The notes beneath the pieces are model-generated. The model was not told where the DNA came from. It worked only from the letters and a program-made list of their open reading frames with translations, and did not search any database. Made by a program: the position numbers and the translations under genes. This document shows, piece after piece, positions 55,298 through 64,000 of a stretch of 64,000 bases of DNA. Every line of letters begins with the position of its first letter. Positions within the stretch are counted from its first letter, which is position 1. Source of the DNA: Albimonas sp963816545 (GTDB lineage: Bacteria > Pseudomonadota > Alphaproteobacteria > Rhodobacterales > Rhodobacteraceae); assembly GCA_963816545.1 (NCBI GenBank), contig CAWFLE010000006.1, positions 372,001-436,000 of the forward strand, given 5' to 3'.

Positions 55298-58200
55298 ATG
55301 ACGGACCTGTCGCTCTACCGCTTCATCCCGCTTGTCCGGTATCGCCGCTTCAGCCTGCTGCGCGGCTTCGGCCGCGACGACACGGTCCTCATGATGCGGC
55401 CCCTGTCCGCCGAGCCGGACGCCGCAACTCGGGAGTGTCTGCAGAACGACCTCGCCCTGACACGCCGCATGGACGTGCGCTTCGCCGCGCCCGCGCTGCG
55501 GATCGTGCGGCACGACGCGCGTCCCTGCCTGTTGCTCGCCGATCCCGGGGGCGAGCCGCTGGAGGCCGCGGTCGGGCGGCCATTCGATCTGCCGCGCTTC
55601 CTGCGCGTCGCGATCGCCGTCGCCGGGGCGCTGGAGGCGGTGCATGCGCACGGCATCGTTCATGGAGTTCGTCCGCCCGTCGACCCTCCTGTTCGACGAG
55701 GCCGGCTTCCGGCTGACCGGCTTCGTCGTGGCGCGGCGGGCCGGTCCGGGCCTGCGCAACGACGGCGGCGCGGCGGTGGTGGCGCTCGGGCCGGCCTATG
55801 TGGCGCCCGAGCAAACGGGACGGATGGACTGCGCAGTCGATGCGCGGAGCGACCTCTACTCGCTGGGCGTGACGCTATACCAGATGCTGACCGGGGCGCT
55901 GCCTTTCTTCGCGGACGACACGCCGGAGTGGATCCATGCCCATCTCGCCCGTCCTCCGCTGCCGCCCGGACGCTGGGTCCCCGACGTGCCCGATACCATC
56001 GCCGAAATCGTGACGACGCTGCTCGCGAAATCCCCTGAGCAGCGCTACCAGACCGCGGCGGGCCTGCGCGCCGACCTGGAGCGCGCCGCCCGGCTGCTGG
56101 CCGCGAGCGGCCGGGTAGAGCCCTTCGGACTTCGCTGCCTCGACGAACGAGGCGACTCGCCATTCCCGACCGCCTCTACGGGCGGGAGAATGAAGTCGCG
56201 GGCCTGGTGGCGGCCTTCGACCGCGTGGTCATGTCGGGCGGATTCGGCGTGGCCCTGGTTTGCGGCTATTCCGGCGCCGGGAAGTCCGCGGTGGCCGCCG
56301 AGTTCCTCGCGCGGCTCGGTCGGTCGCAGGTGCATGTCGCCGCGGGCAAGTTCGACCGGCTCGACCGCGGCGTCCCCTTCGGCGCGCTGGGCGAGGCGCT
56401 CGGCGCGTTCGTGGCCAGGCTCCTGACCTACGATTCCGAAGGCTGGGGCAGCCGTCTTGCCGCGGCGCTCGGCGCCAACATGGGCCTCCTGGCCGCGCTG
56501 GTTCCGGAGCTCGGCCGGCTCCCGCACGAGACCGTGGTCCAGACGACCGGCGCCGACGCCGAGAACCGGATGCTTTTCGCGATCGAGCGCCTGATCGCGG
56601 CGATCTCCGGCGAGGGAGCGCCGCTGGTCCTGTTCCTCGATGACCTGCAATGGATCGACCCTGCGACGGCCCGGCTGATCGAGCACCTGGCGGACCGGGG
56701 CTCTCCCGGCCGGGTCCTGCTGCTCGGGGCCTATCGCACGAACGAGGCGCCCGGCGGGCGGCCCTGCGCCGCCGTGCTGGAGAGCCTCTTCCGCTCGGGC
56801 CGCGTGATCGCCGACATCGCGCTTCCGCCGCTGTCCGAGGCCGACCTGCGACGGTTCACGGCCGACGCGCTCGGCGCGGAGCCGCTTCGGGTGCAGGGGC
56901 TGGCCGCCCAGCTCGCCGCGCCGACGGCGGGCAACCCGCTGTTCACGGTCCAGCTTCTGACCAGCCTTGCGGAGCGGGGGCAGGTGGCGTTCGACGCGCA
57001 GGCGGGGGAATGGCGCTGGCCCGGGGACCTGGGCGAGGTCGGGGACGACGATCTCGCCGGGCTGATGATGGCGCATTTCCATCGCCTGTCGCCCGGGGCG
57101 CGCGGCGACGCCGCGCGGTTCTCCTGCCCGGGCGCCGCGGCGTCGCGCGCCACCCTGTCGCTCGCGCTCGGCTGCGCGCCGGAAGCGGTGGACGGGCGCA
57201 TGGCGGAGGCGGTCGCCGCCGGGCTCGTCTTCCGCCGGGCCGACGGCTTCGCCTTCATGCACGACCAGGTGCAGGAGGCCGCCTTTCGCCTCGTCCCCGG
57301 ATCTGCGCGGGCGGCGCTGCATCTGGAGATCGCGCGCGCCCTCCACCGCGGGGGGCTCGCGACCGCCGAGGCGGTATTCGCCTGCACGGGGCAGCACAAC
57401 CGGGCGCTCGACCTCCTGGCGGATCGGGAGGAGCGTCTGGCCGTTGCGCGGCTCAACCTCGCCGTGGCCGCGAAGGCCACCGCGGCCGCGGGCTACGCAG
57501 CGGCGCTCGAGCATCTGGACCGGGCTCGCGAGACGCTGGCCTTCTGCGAAGGCGAGGACGCGGCGCGCCTGCGCTTCGAGGCCGACCTCGCGCATGCCGA
57601 GGCGCTGACGCTCGTGGGCGACCGGCTCGGCGCCGAGCGGGAGCTTGCGGCGCTGGCGGCCGAGGCGCGCGCCCCTGCCGCCCGGGCGCGCATCGCCTGG
57701 CTGCGGGTCACCGTGGCGACCGCGGTCGGCGACGTCGCGCGCGCCGTCGACCTGTGCCTCGATCACCTGCGAGAGGTCGGCGCCGACTGGTCGCCGCATC
57801 CCTCCGCCGCGGACGTCGCCGCCGAGTTCGAGCCGATCCGGCGGGAGATCGTCGAAGACCGCATCGAGGCGCGGCTGACGCTTCCCACGCTGGCCGAGGG
57901 GTCCGCTGCGACCCAGGTCGACGTGCTCACCGCGCTGCTGCCGCCCGCCTTCTTCACCGACAGGAATCTGGTCTGTCTGGTGCTGTGCCGCATGGCCAAC
58001 CTTTCGGCTGCGGAAGGCAACGGCGCGGCCTCGGCGCTCGGCTACGCCTATCTCGGCATGGTGCTCGGCCCGATGTTCGGCGACTACGCCGCCGGCTACC
58101 GTTTCGGCCGGGTCGGCATGGAGCTTTCGTCCCGCCCGGGCCTCGACCGCTTCGCCGGCAGGACGCTGATGACCTTCGCCTATCACGTCCTGCCCTACTC

Positions 58201-58345
58201 CCGCCCGCTCGCCGTCGGGCGCGAACCCCTGCGCCGCGCCTTCGATCTGGCGCGCGCCGCGGGCGACCTGACCTATGCCGGCTTCTCCGCCTGCACGCTG
58301 GTCAGCAACCTGCTCGCCGCCGGCGAGCCGCTGGCCAGCGTCGAG
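55298..58345 (+). pseudogene. N-terminal two thirds of a kinase-like/AAA-ATPase multidomain sensor, truncated and frameshifted
   Basis: From the ATG at 55298 (after GGAGAGGACGCGCATCCC) comes a protein-kinase-like domain. Its catalytic loop is degenerate, HGIVHG-x-RPSTLLFDEAG, lacking the usual Asp, and a C-lobe follows (ARSDLYSLGVTLYQMLTGAL PFF). Next is an AAA domain starting IPDRLYGRENEVAGLVAAFD, with Walker A CGYSGAGKSAV and Walker B LVLFLDDLQWIDPATARLIE. Helical repeats follow (AAALEHLDRARETLAFCEGE). This matches 'serine/threonine kinase - ATPase - sensor histidine kinase' giants, but the GAF and histidine-kinase parts are absent. Frames change near 55670 and 56160. The kinase text stops at NLLAAGEPLASVE, where amidohydrolase sequence takes over. 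Confidence 0.75.
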
Positions 58346-59182
58346 CGACCATCTCCCGCGCGCTGGACGTGTTCGAGAAGGTGGATCGCGACATGCCGCT
58401 CGTCGGGCCTCAACTGGCTCTTCGACCACGCCGAGACGATCTCCGACCGCTCCATCGACCGGATCGCCGCGCTGGGCGGCGGCATCGCGGTGCAGCACCG
58501 CATGGCCTACCAGGGCGAGTACTTCGTGGAGCGCTACGGCGCGAAGGCCGCCGAGGCGACGCCCCCGGTCAGGAAGATGCTCGACCGGGGCGTGCGCGTC
58601 TCCGCCGGCACCGATGCGACCCGCGTCGCCAGCTACAACCCCTGGGTCTCGCTGGCCTGGCTCGTCACCGGCCGCACCGTGGGGGGCCTTGCCCTGACGC
58701 CCGAGCGCAACCGGCTGGACCGGATGCAGGCCCTGCGCATGTGGACCGAGAACGTGGCCTGGTTCTGCGGCGACGAAGGCAGGCAGGGGCGCATCGCGCC
58801 CGGCATGATCGCGGACCTGATCGTGCCGGACCGGGACTACTTCGCCGTCCCCACCCGGGAGATCGCCGACCTGACCTCGGACCTGACCATGGTCGGCGGC
58901 CGGGTGGTCTTCGCGAAGGGGGAGTTCGCGGCCCTCGACGAGGGCGGCCCCCCGCCCGCCATGCCGGACTGGTCGCCGGTGAACGCCTGGGGCGGATACG
59001 CCGGCTGGAAGGCGCCCGGCGCGGCGCAGGCGGTGGCGCGGGCGGCGGCGGCCTCCTGCGGCTGCGGCGCCGCCTGCGCCGTCCACGGGCACGACCACGC
59101 CCACGCCCTGGGCGGCGGCGTCCCGGCCCGCGACCTGAAGGCGTTCTGGGGCGCCCTCGGCTGCGCCTGCTGGGCGGTCTGA
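58345..59182 (+). pseudogene. 3' part of a YtcJ-type amidohydrolase fused to the sensor gene
   Basis: From about 58345 the text switches to ATISRALDVFEKVDRDMPLV, then GLNWLFDHAETISDRSIDRI, GGGIAVQHRMAYQGEYFVER, SAGTDATRVASYNPWVSLAW and APGMIADLIVPDRDYF. That is the second half of a YtcJ/Amidohydro_3 metal-dependent hydrolase, including DHAE and the AGTDA metal ligand. The first half, with the HxH site, is missing. An extra base at about 58410 (GTCGGGCCTC) shifts the frame and by chance puts it back in register with the sensor gene. The C-terminal tail is Cys/His-rich (ASCGCGAACAVHGHDHAHA, then GCACWAV) and could bind metal. Enzymatic activity is not expected from this half. Confidence 0.78.
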
Positions 59183-59185
59183 GCG

Positions 59186-59629
59186 ATGGACGCCGCATTT
59201 CCCGCCACGGCGCCCCGAGGCTTCCCGACCCTTCGCGCAGCTCTCGCCCGGCTGGTCCTCGCCGGCCTCTGCGCCGCCCATGTGCAGGGGCCGGTGGCCA
59301 AGCTCCTCGACTTCCCTGCCGCAGAGGCGGAGATGGCGCATTTCGGGCTCCGGCCCGCGCCCCTCTTCGCCGCCGCCGTGATCGGGTTTGAATTCGCCGC
59401 CTCCGCCATGATCCTCTCCGGCCGCTTCCGTCGCCCCGCCGCTGCGGCGCTCTGCGTGTTCACGCTCGCCGCAACCCTCATTGCGATCCGATGGTGAGAG
59501 CTTCCGCCCGGGCTCGACCGCGCAATGGCCGCCAACGCCTTCTTCGAGCATCTCGGCCTCGCGGGCGCCTGGCTCCTCGTGGCGCTCGGCGCCGCGGAAA
59601 ACCAGTTGCGACCCCCGCCCCCTCCCTGA
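59186..59629 (+). pseudogene. DoxX-family membrane protein with an in-frame stop codon
   Basis: The gene starts three bases after the amidohydrolase stop. It reads LARLVLAGLCAAHVQGPVAK, EAEMAHFGLRPAPLFAAAVI, GFEFAASAMILSGRF, and TLAATLIAIRW, then TGA at 59495-59497. It continues in the same frame as ELPPGLDRAMAANAFFEHLG LAGAWLLVALGA to a second TGA at 59627. The text on both sides belongs to one DoxX protein, where a Trp (TGG) is expected at the stop, so a single substitution broke it. Amidohydrolase-DoxX pairs are seen in other Proteobacteria. Confidence 0.75.
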
Positions 59630-59829
59630 CCGGGAGCAGAGATTGGACTTGCCTCCCGCGGACGCGCGTCCCGCCTCGCGCCGTCTTCCTGAAAAGCCTC
59701 GACGGAGCGTCAATCTGCGATCAGGTGCGGTGGCGTGCGGCCTCAGGGCTGGGGGGACTTCGCACCCGTCCGACGCGGCCCCGGCGGCTCAAGGAGGAGC
59801 GGCAGACGTGACCACGAACTTCCGTGCGC

Positions 59830-60455
59830 ATGCGCTCCGACACGGAACCCGCCCGGACGGTCTTCGTCATCGACGACAACGACGACGTCCGGGACGCGCT
59901 GGACGCCCTGCTCCGCGCCGTCGGCCTGCGTGTCGAAACCCACGCCTCGACCGAAGCCTTCGTCGCGGCCTGCCGGCTCGACGCCCCCGGCTGCCTGCTG
60001 CTCGACATTCGTCTCGCGGGGCGCAGCGGCCTCCCCTTTCAGGTCCAGCTCCTCGAGGAGGGGCACGAGGCCGCGATCGTATTCATGAGCGGCCATGCCG
60101 ACGTGCCGATGGCCGTGCAGGCGATGAAGAACGCCGCCATCGACGTTCTCGCCAAGCCACTGCGCCCGCCGGACCTGATCGACGCGATCAACCTCGCGCT
60201 CGCGACCGACGAGGCGCGGCGGCAGGAGCGGAGTTCGCTGGACCTGCTCATTCGCACGCACGCGGCCCTGAGCGAGCGGGAGCGCGAGGTCATGGCGCTG
60301 ACGTCTCCGGCCTCTCGAATCCCCGGGCCGCCGACGAGCTGGGCCTGTCCGAGGCGACGGTGAAGGCCCATCGGGCGCGCATCATGCAGAAGATGGGCGT
60401 GCGCACGCTGCCCCATCTCGTAGAGGCGGCGCGCAGGCTTCGGCCCATGAGCTAG
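59830..60455 (+). CDS. FixJ/NarL-type two-component response regulator, one frameshift
   Basis: The receiver domain reads TVFVIDDNDDVRDALDALLR (acidic pocket), CLLLDIRLAGRSGLPFQVQL (phospho-Asp), IVFMSGHADVPMAVQAMKNA and IDVLAKPLRPPDLIDAI (Lys). The HTH begins HAALSEREREVMALT. At about 60300 one base is missing and the rest reads VSGLSNPRAADELGLSEATV KAHRARIMQKMGVRTLPHLV. Starts at 59830 (ATG), 59824 (GTG), or a GTG at 59808 with a further shift are all possible. It is a likely partner of the truncated sensor upstream, from which the amidohydrolase-DoxX segment now separates it. Confidence 0.85.
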
Positions 60456-60693
60456 TCTGCGCAGGACGCGGGCGAAGGCGGGAGAAGCAGGCGGAGCGGG
60501 ACCGCACCAGCCATGCCCGACGGCGCAGTCCGCAGCGTCCACGCGCGCCGGCACGTCCCCGATGCGCGTCGACGAAGCTCGATGCCTCCAATCGCAGCGC
60601 GTCGCCCCAAGCGCCGGCGTGTCGGTATAGGGCGCGTCGAGCAGGCATGCGGCGACGCAGCACGATTGCCGCGCCCCGGTCCCGCGGGGGATA
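60456..60693. other. Short gap between the response regulator and IS630 copy 1
   Basis: No recognised gene. GC-rich and repetitive in GCGCGCC elements; nothing with a clear start or family was found on either strand. Confidence 0.4.
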
Positions 60694-60704
60694 ATACCGC
60701 CGCG

Positions 60705-61771
60705 CGTAACCGATGACCCTCTTGATCCACGGCTGGAGGCACGGGGAGCGGATGCGGGACGGATCGTCGGCGAAGGCGTTCCAGGCGCGACAGCAGGCGT
60801 CGACGATGGCGTCGAGGCCCTCGAAGACGCGCAGGCTCGGGAAGCGCTCGCGGAGCCATAGGCAGACGCGCTCCATCGGGTTGAGCTGGGGCGGATACGG
60901 CGGCAGCGGGACGAGGCTGACGTTCGGCGGGACCCGGAGCGCCTTGGCGCCGTGCCAGCCGGCGCGGTCGAGGATCATGACGGCGTGCTCGTCATCGGGG
61001 ATCGTGGCCGCGAAGGCATCGAGGAAGATCCGCATCGCCTGCGTGCCGACCTCGGGCAGGACGAGACCGAAGGCGGCCTCCCCATCGGGGCGGGCGGCGC
61101 CGAAGACATAGGTCCACTCGAAGCGCTGGTCCTGGCGGCCCGGCGGGCGGCGGCCTCGGCTCCACCAGCGATGGCAGAGCCGGCCCTTCTGGCCGACCCG
61201 CATCTCGTCCTGGAACCACAGCGTGATCCGCTTGCCCGGATGCGCCTCGGCCGCGGTCTTCAGGCAGCCGCAGCCCGCTTTTTCGAAGCGACGCTGCGCC
61301 GCCTCGTCGCTCTTCGGAGGCGTGGGGCGGACCTTCTGCCGTGAGACCCCCTCGCGCCGCAGGATCCGCGACAGGCTCTGCGGGGTCAGGCGCTTGTCCA
61401 AGCGAGCCTCGACCCAGCGACAGAGGTCCGGAAGGGTCCAGCTGCTCACCGCGTCCTTCTCAGGGTCCGGACCGCGGAAGATCCGGTCGAAGAGCAGCGC
61501 CGGCTCCGCCTCGCTCAGCGCCGGCGGCCGGCCCGGCAGCGGCCGGTCGCGCACGCCCTCCGGTCCGTCGGCGTTGCAGCGCAGCACCGCGTCGCGCAGC
61601 GCCGGCCGCTCCATGCCCGCGGCCGTCGCCGCATCCGCCCGGCTCATGGCGTCCAGCGCCGTTCGCGATCGCCGGCAGTCGCCGCGCCGCACGGTTGCTC
61701 CGCTCCCGCGAAGCCATCCTCCGCAGCTCCCCCGCCGTCAGATCGTCCCGGATCTTGAGCGCCCGACCCAT
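60705..61771 (-). pseudogene. IS630 transposase, copy 1, frameshifted
   Basis: The start MGRALKIRDDLTAGELRRMA at 61771 leads, after a frame change near 61660, into ALDAMSRADAATAAGMERPA. The DDE core follows: ITLWFQDEMRVGQKGRL (first Asp-Glu), MILDRAGWHGAKAL (Asp) and LPPYPPQLNPMERVCLWL (the Glu in PMER). The text ends PWIKRVIGYARRYY with the stop codon seen in copy 2 lost, so the frame runs on. About 80% of residues are shared with copy 2. The shift and lost stop make activity unlikely. Confidence 0.82.
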
Positions 61772-61811
61772 CTCCCCTCCATCTCGCCGCTTCGGGAGAT
61801 GGAGGGGAGAT
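61770..61811 (-). promoter_or_regulatory. 16-bp perfect inverted repeat burying the transposase start site of copy 1
   Basis: Arms 61770-61785 and 61796-61811 (ATCTCCCCTCCATCTC and its complement) enclose 10 bases. In the mRNA the stem contains the ribosome-binding site GGAGGGG and part of the AUG at 61769-61771, so it would block translation. Confidence 0.7.
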
Positions 61812-61841
61812 CAGGCCGCAGGGGAACCCTTCAGCCGAGTC

Positions 61842-63012
61842 ATACCGGCGACCGAAAGCTCTGACTTTGCCGAAGGATTCCCGTCCGGCTTGATCTGTGA
61901 TTCCGTCCCCGAAAGCAGGGAGGTGGAGCAGACATGGGTGGAGCGTTGGAGATCCGGGACGACCTGACGTCGAAGGAGCTTCGCGCACGGGCGGCGCGGG
62001 AGACGAGCAACCGGGCCGCACGACGGCTGCTGGCGATCGCCAACGCGCTCGACGGCATGAGCCGGGCGGAGGCGGCGAAAGCTGCGGGGATGGAGCGGCA
62101 GGCGCTGCGCGACGCGGTGCTGCGCTACAACGCCGAAGGACCGGAGGGCGTGCGGGACCGGCCGCTGCCAGGCCGGCCGCCGGCGCTGAGCGAAGCGGAG
62201 CTGGCGCTGCTCTTCGACCGCATCTTCCGCGGGCCCGACCCTGAGATGGACGGGGTGAGCAGCTGGACCCTGTCGGACCTCTGCCGCTGGATCGAGGCTC
62301 GCTTCGACAAGCGCCTGGCCCCGCAGAGCCTGTCGCGGATCCTGCGGCGCGAGGGGGTCTCACGGCAGAAGGTCCGCCCCACGCACCCGAGGACGGACGA
62401 GGCGGCGCAGCGTCGCTTCGAAAAAGGGGGCTGCGGGCGGCGCTGAAGATTGCGGCCGAGGCGCATCCAGGCAAGCGGATCGCGCTGTGGTTCCAGGACG
62501 AGATGCGGGTCGGCCAGAAGGGCCGGCTCTGCCATCGCTGGTGGAGCCGCGGCCGCCGCCCGCCTGGCCGCCAGGACCAGCGCTTCGAATGGACCTACGT
62601 CTTCGGCGCCGCCCGCCCCGACGGGGAGGCCGCCTTCGGCCTCGTCATGCCCGAGGTCGGCGGCCAGGCGATGCAGATCTTCCTCGACGCCTTCGCCGCC
62701 ACGATCCCCGACGACGAGCACGCCATCATGGTGCTGGACCGCGCCGGCTGGCACGGCGCGAAGGCGCTCCAGGTCCCGCCGAACGTCACCCTGGTCCCGC
62801 TGCCGCCCTACTCGCCCCAACTCAATCCGATGGAGCGCGTCTGGCTGTGGCTGCGCGAGCGCTTCCTCAGCCTGCGCGTGTTCGCGGACTTCGACGCCAT
62901 CGTGGACGCCTGCTGTCGCGCCTGGAACGCCTTCGCCAACGACCCCTCCCGCATCCGCTCCCTCTGCCTCCAGCCGTGGATCGAGAAGGTCATTGGTTAG
63001 GCGCGCCGGTAT
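61842..63012 (+). mobile_element. IS630-family insertion sequence, copy 2 (1,171 bp)
   Basis: The ends are a 9-bp perfect inverted repeat, ATACCGGCG (61842-61850) and CGCCGGTAT (63004-63012), with TA at each tip as expected for an IS630 family element. The length fits the family. It lies head to head with copy 1. Confidence 0.82.
61934..63000 (+). CDS. IS630 transposase, copy 2, two overlapping frames
   Basis: The first frame (MGGALEIRDDLTSKELRARA to EAAQRRFEKGGCGRR, stop near 62446) holds the helix-turn-helix. The second (from about 62430, GLRAALKIAAEAHPGKRIAL then WFQDEMRVGQKGRLCHRWWS, to PWIEKVIG) holds the DDE catalytic domain with MVLDRAGWHGAK and NPMERVWLWL. The join needs a -1 shift just after GAAAAAGGGGG (about 62418-62428). 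A homopolymer run there could allow programmed slippage, which is known for some IS630-family elements, or it may be a simple defect. The catalytic residues are all present, so the element could be active if slippage occurs. Confidence 0.82.
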
Positions 63013-63203
63013 CAGTCCGTCGGATTCCGCCAGCAGGCTGCCCAGCGGCTCACCGCTGCCATCGACGGGCGCATCCAGCGACAGCATAGTTCCGCCCTGA
63101 ACCTGGCGCTGACGGTGATGCCGCATCGCGATGCGCGAGGACTGGTTGCGCAGGACCCCATTGGCAACGGCGCCAATGTTGGCTTGCTCGCCTGCCGAGG
63201 GGG
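63013..63203. other. Unassigned block beside IS copy 2
   Basis: The minus strand from 63126 reads MRHHRQRQVQGGTMLSLDAP then VDGSGEPLGSLLAES, which vaguely recalls sigma-factor region 3 (SLDAPV..G..LGSLL). The plus strand reads RLTAAIDGRIQRQHSSALNL and has the higher G/C third-position score. Neither can be trusted. The block may be part of a gene interrupted by IS copy 2. Confidence 0.25.
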
Positions 63204-64000
63204 TGTTCGGCGGAGCTGTGGGGGTTCGACCCGGCGCCTGCGCGGCGGGCGGCGGAGGCGCGGCTGGCGCGGGCGGGCGTGGCGGCGCGGGTGCGGGCGG
63301 CCTGGAAGCCCGCGCTGCACATGCTGCTGGAGGAGGGGCAGGGGGCGCGGGAGCTGCTGTGGCCGGCGGCTGCGGGCGCGCATCCCGACCGGTTCCTGCG
63401 GGAGCTGCATCCGGCCGCGGAGCTGCGGCCGGGGCTGCGGCTGGGGCGGGCGCCCGGCGCGGTGCATCTGCTGGACGGGCGGGAGGTGTGGGCCCCGGTG
63501 AGGCCGCGGCCGCTGCCGGGCGGCGGGGAGGCGCTGGCCGCCTGCGGGTGGCGGCGGGTGCGGGGGCCGGACGGGGCGGTGCTGGAGGACGGGCCGTGGG
63601 AGACGCCGCTGGAGGCGGCGCTGGCAGCGCTGTGGGAGGTGCTGCGGGCGCAGGGCTGGCGCGGGCACGGGCCCCATTTCGGAACGCTGACGGTGCGGAT
63701 CGAGGCGGCCCTGGAGGAGGTTCCCCTGGGCGTGGGGGAGGAGGTCCTGAGCCTCGGGGAGGCGCTGCACGAGGAGGTGTATTTCGGGGCTCTGGAGCTG
63801 CTGGGTGCGGAGGCGGGGCTGCCGGCGGGGGACCGGAGCCTGACGCCGGGGCGGATCGTGCCGGAGATCGTGGGCTCGGGCGGGGGGGGGCGGGCGACGG
63901 AGAGAGGCGGCGCCGGCGTCCCGAGCGCGGCGCGGTCGGGGGAGGGGCGAGGCGGTTCCCTGCCGGCGACGCCCGGCGGCAGGCCGCTTCGGCGGGCGCG
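63204..64000 (+). CDS. Unrecognised protein, 5'-truncated and running off the window
   Basis: An open plus-strand frame from about 63204 reads SAELWGFDPAPARRAAEARL, VRAAWKPALHMLLEEGQGAR, then GPHFGTLTVRIEAALEEVPL, EEVLSLGEALHEEVYFGALE and GDRSLTPGRIVPEIVGSGG. Third codon positions are almost all G or C, as in real genes of this genome. No in-frame start lies near its beginning, and the sequence before 63200 looks unrelated, so the N terminus seems lost at a junction. The spacing LHEEVYF...GDR.L.PG.IVPEI suggests a known conserved family, possibly peptidase M14-related, but this is not certain. Confidence 0.5.

Larger units (their letters stand above)
60694..61841 (-). mobile_element. IS630-family insertion sequence, copy 1 (left end truncated)
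   Basis: The right end is recognisable as ATACCGCCG at 60694-60702, just after the transposase C terminus. It parallels ATACCGGCG at the right end of copy 2. The left end matches copy 2 (AGGGTTCC-like, GCC.GA.GGGAA.CC) only up to about 61841, where copy 2 begins. It therefore seems cut off by, or recombined with, copy 2. Confidence 0.8.

Noticed and set aside
56045..59713. 1,222-codon open frame antisense to the sensor/amidohydrolase region
   Set aside because: Low-complexity Arg/Gly/Ala sequence without motifs; the plus strand carries recognisable kinase, ATPase and amidohydrolase text.
61934..63000. IS copies as a composite transposon carrying cargo
   Set aside because: The two elements abut head to head with no genes between them, so there is no cargo.

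Overview
The window is very GC-rich DNA (third codon positions almost all G or C). Gene content and order point to an alphaproteobacterium of the Rhodobacterales (Rhodobacteraceae/Paracoccaceae type). Markers are RNase E next to an AmiC-type amidase, PBP1A and RF2; an iscR-led suf operon carrying YIP1-like membrane genes; gloB divergent from a methyltransferase; and a VPLPA-CTERM surface protein. No rRNA, tRNA or CRISPR array was seen.

Layout. 0-7.6 kb: a partial UbiH-type hydroxylase, a HAD nucleotidase, accC-accB, a DsbA-like thiol oxidoreductase, an M48/TPR periplasmic protease and a PLP aminotransferase. 7.6-8.7 kb: a broken VPLPA-CTERM gene behind a possible structured leader. 8.7-25.3 kb: housekeeping and envelope block with rne, amidase, PBP1A, prfB, bactofilin plus M23 endopeptidase, bcp, an AsmA-like giant and tyrS. 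25.5-27.3 kb: anmK and an alpha/beta hydrolase. 27.3-36.7 kb: Fe-S cluster operon iscR - cysteine desulfurase - sufB - small ORF - ybjQ-like - sufC - sufD - three YIP1-like genes - sufS. 36.7-43.9 kb: a palindrome cluster, an EAL phosphodiesterase, a MarR regulator and a complete branched-chain amino acid type ABC transporter (livKGFHM order). 43.9-53.4 kb: an ArsR-controlled permease, gloB, a methyltransferase, a DUF2799-type lipoprotein, a crotonase, a BCCT transporter, a universal stress protein, an EamA exporter, a probable small RNA with terminator, and gpt.

From about 53.5 kb the sequence decays. There is a frameshifted LysE exporter, a truncated and frameshifted MFS transporter, and a kinase/ATPase sensor cut off and joined to the 3' part of an amidohydrolase. 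A DoxX gene has an in-frame stop and a FixJ-like response regulator is frameshifted. Two IS630-family elements lie head to head. After them comes an unassigned block and the 5'-truncated start of an unrecognised gene that runs off the window.

Single-base indels occur across the whole window, including in genes that should be intact (rne, sufB). Part of the breakage is therefore probably residual sequencing error, while the right-hand end also shows real rearrangement.
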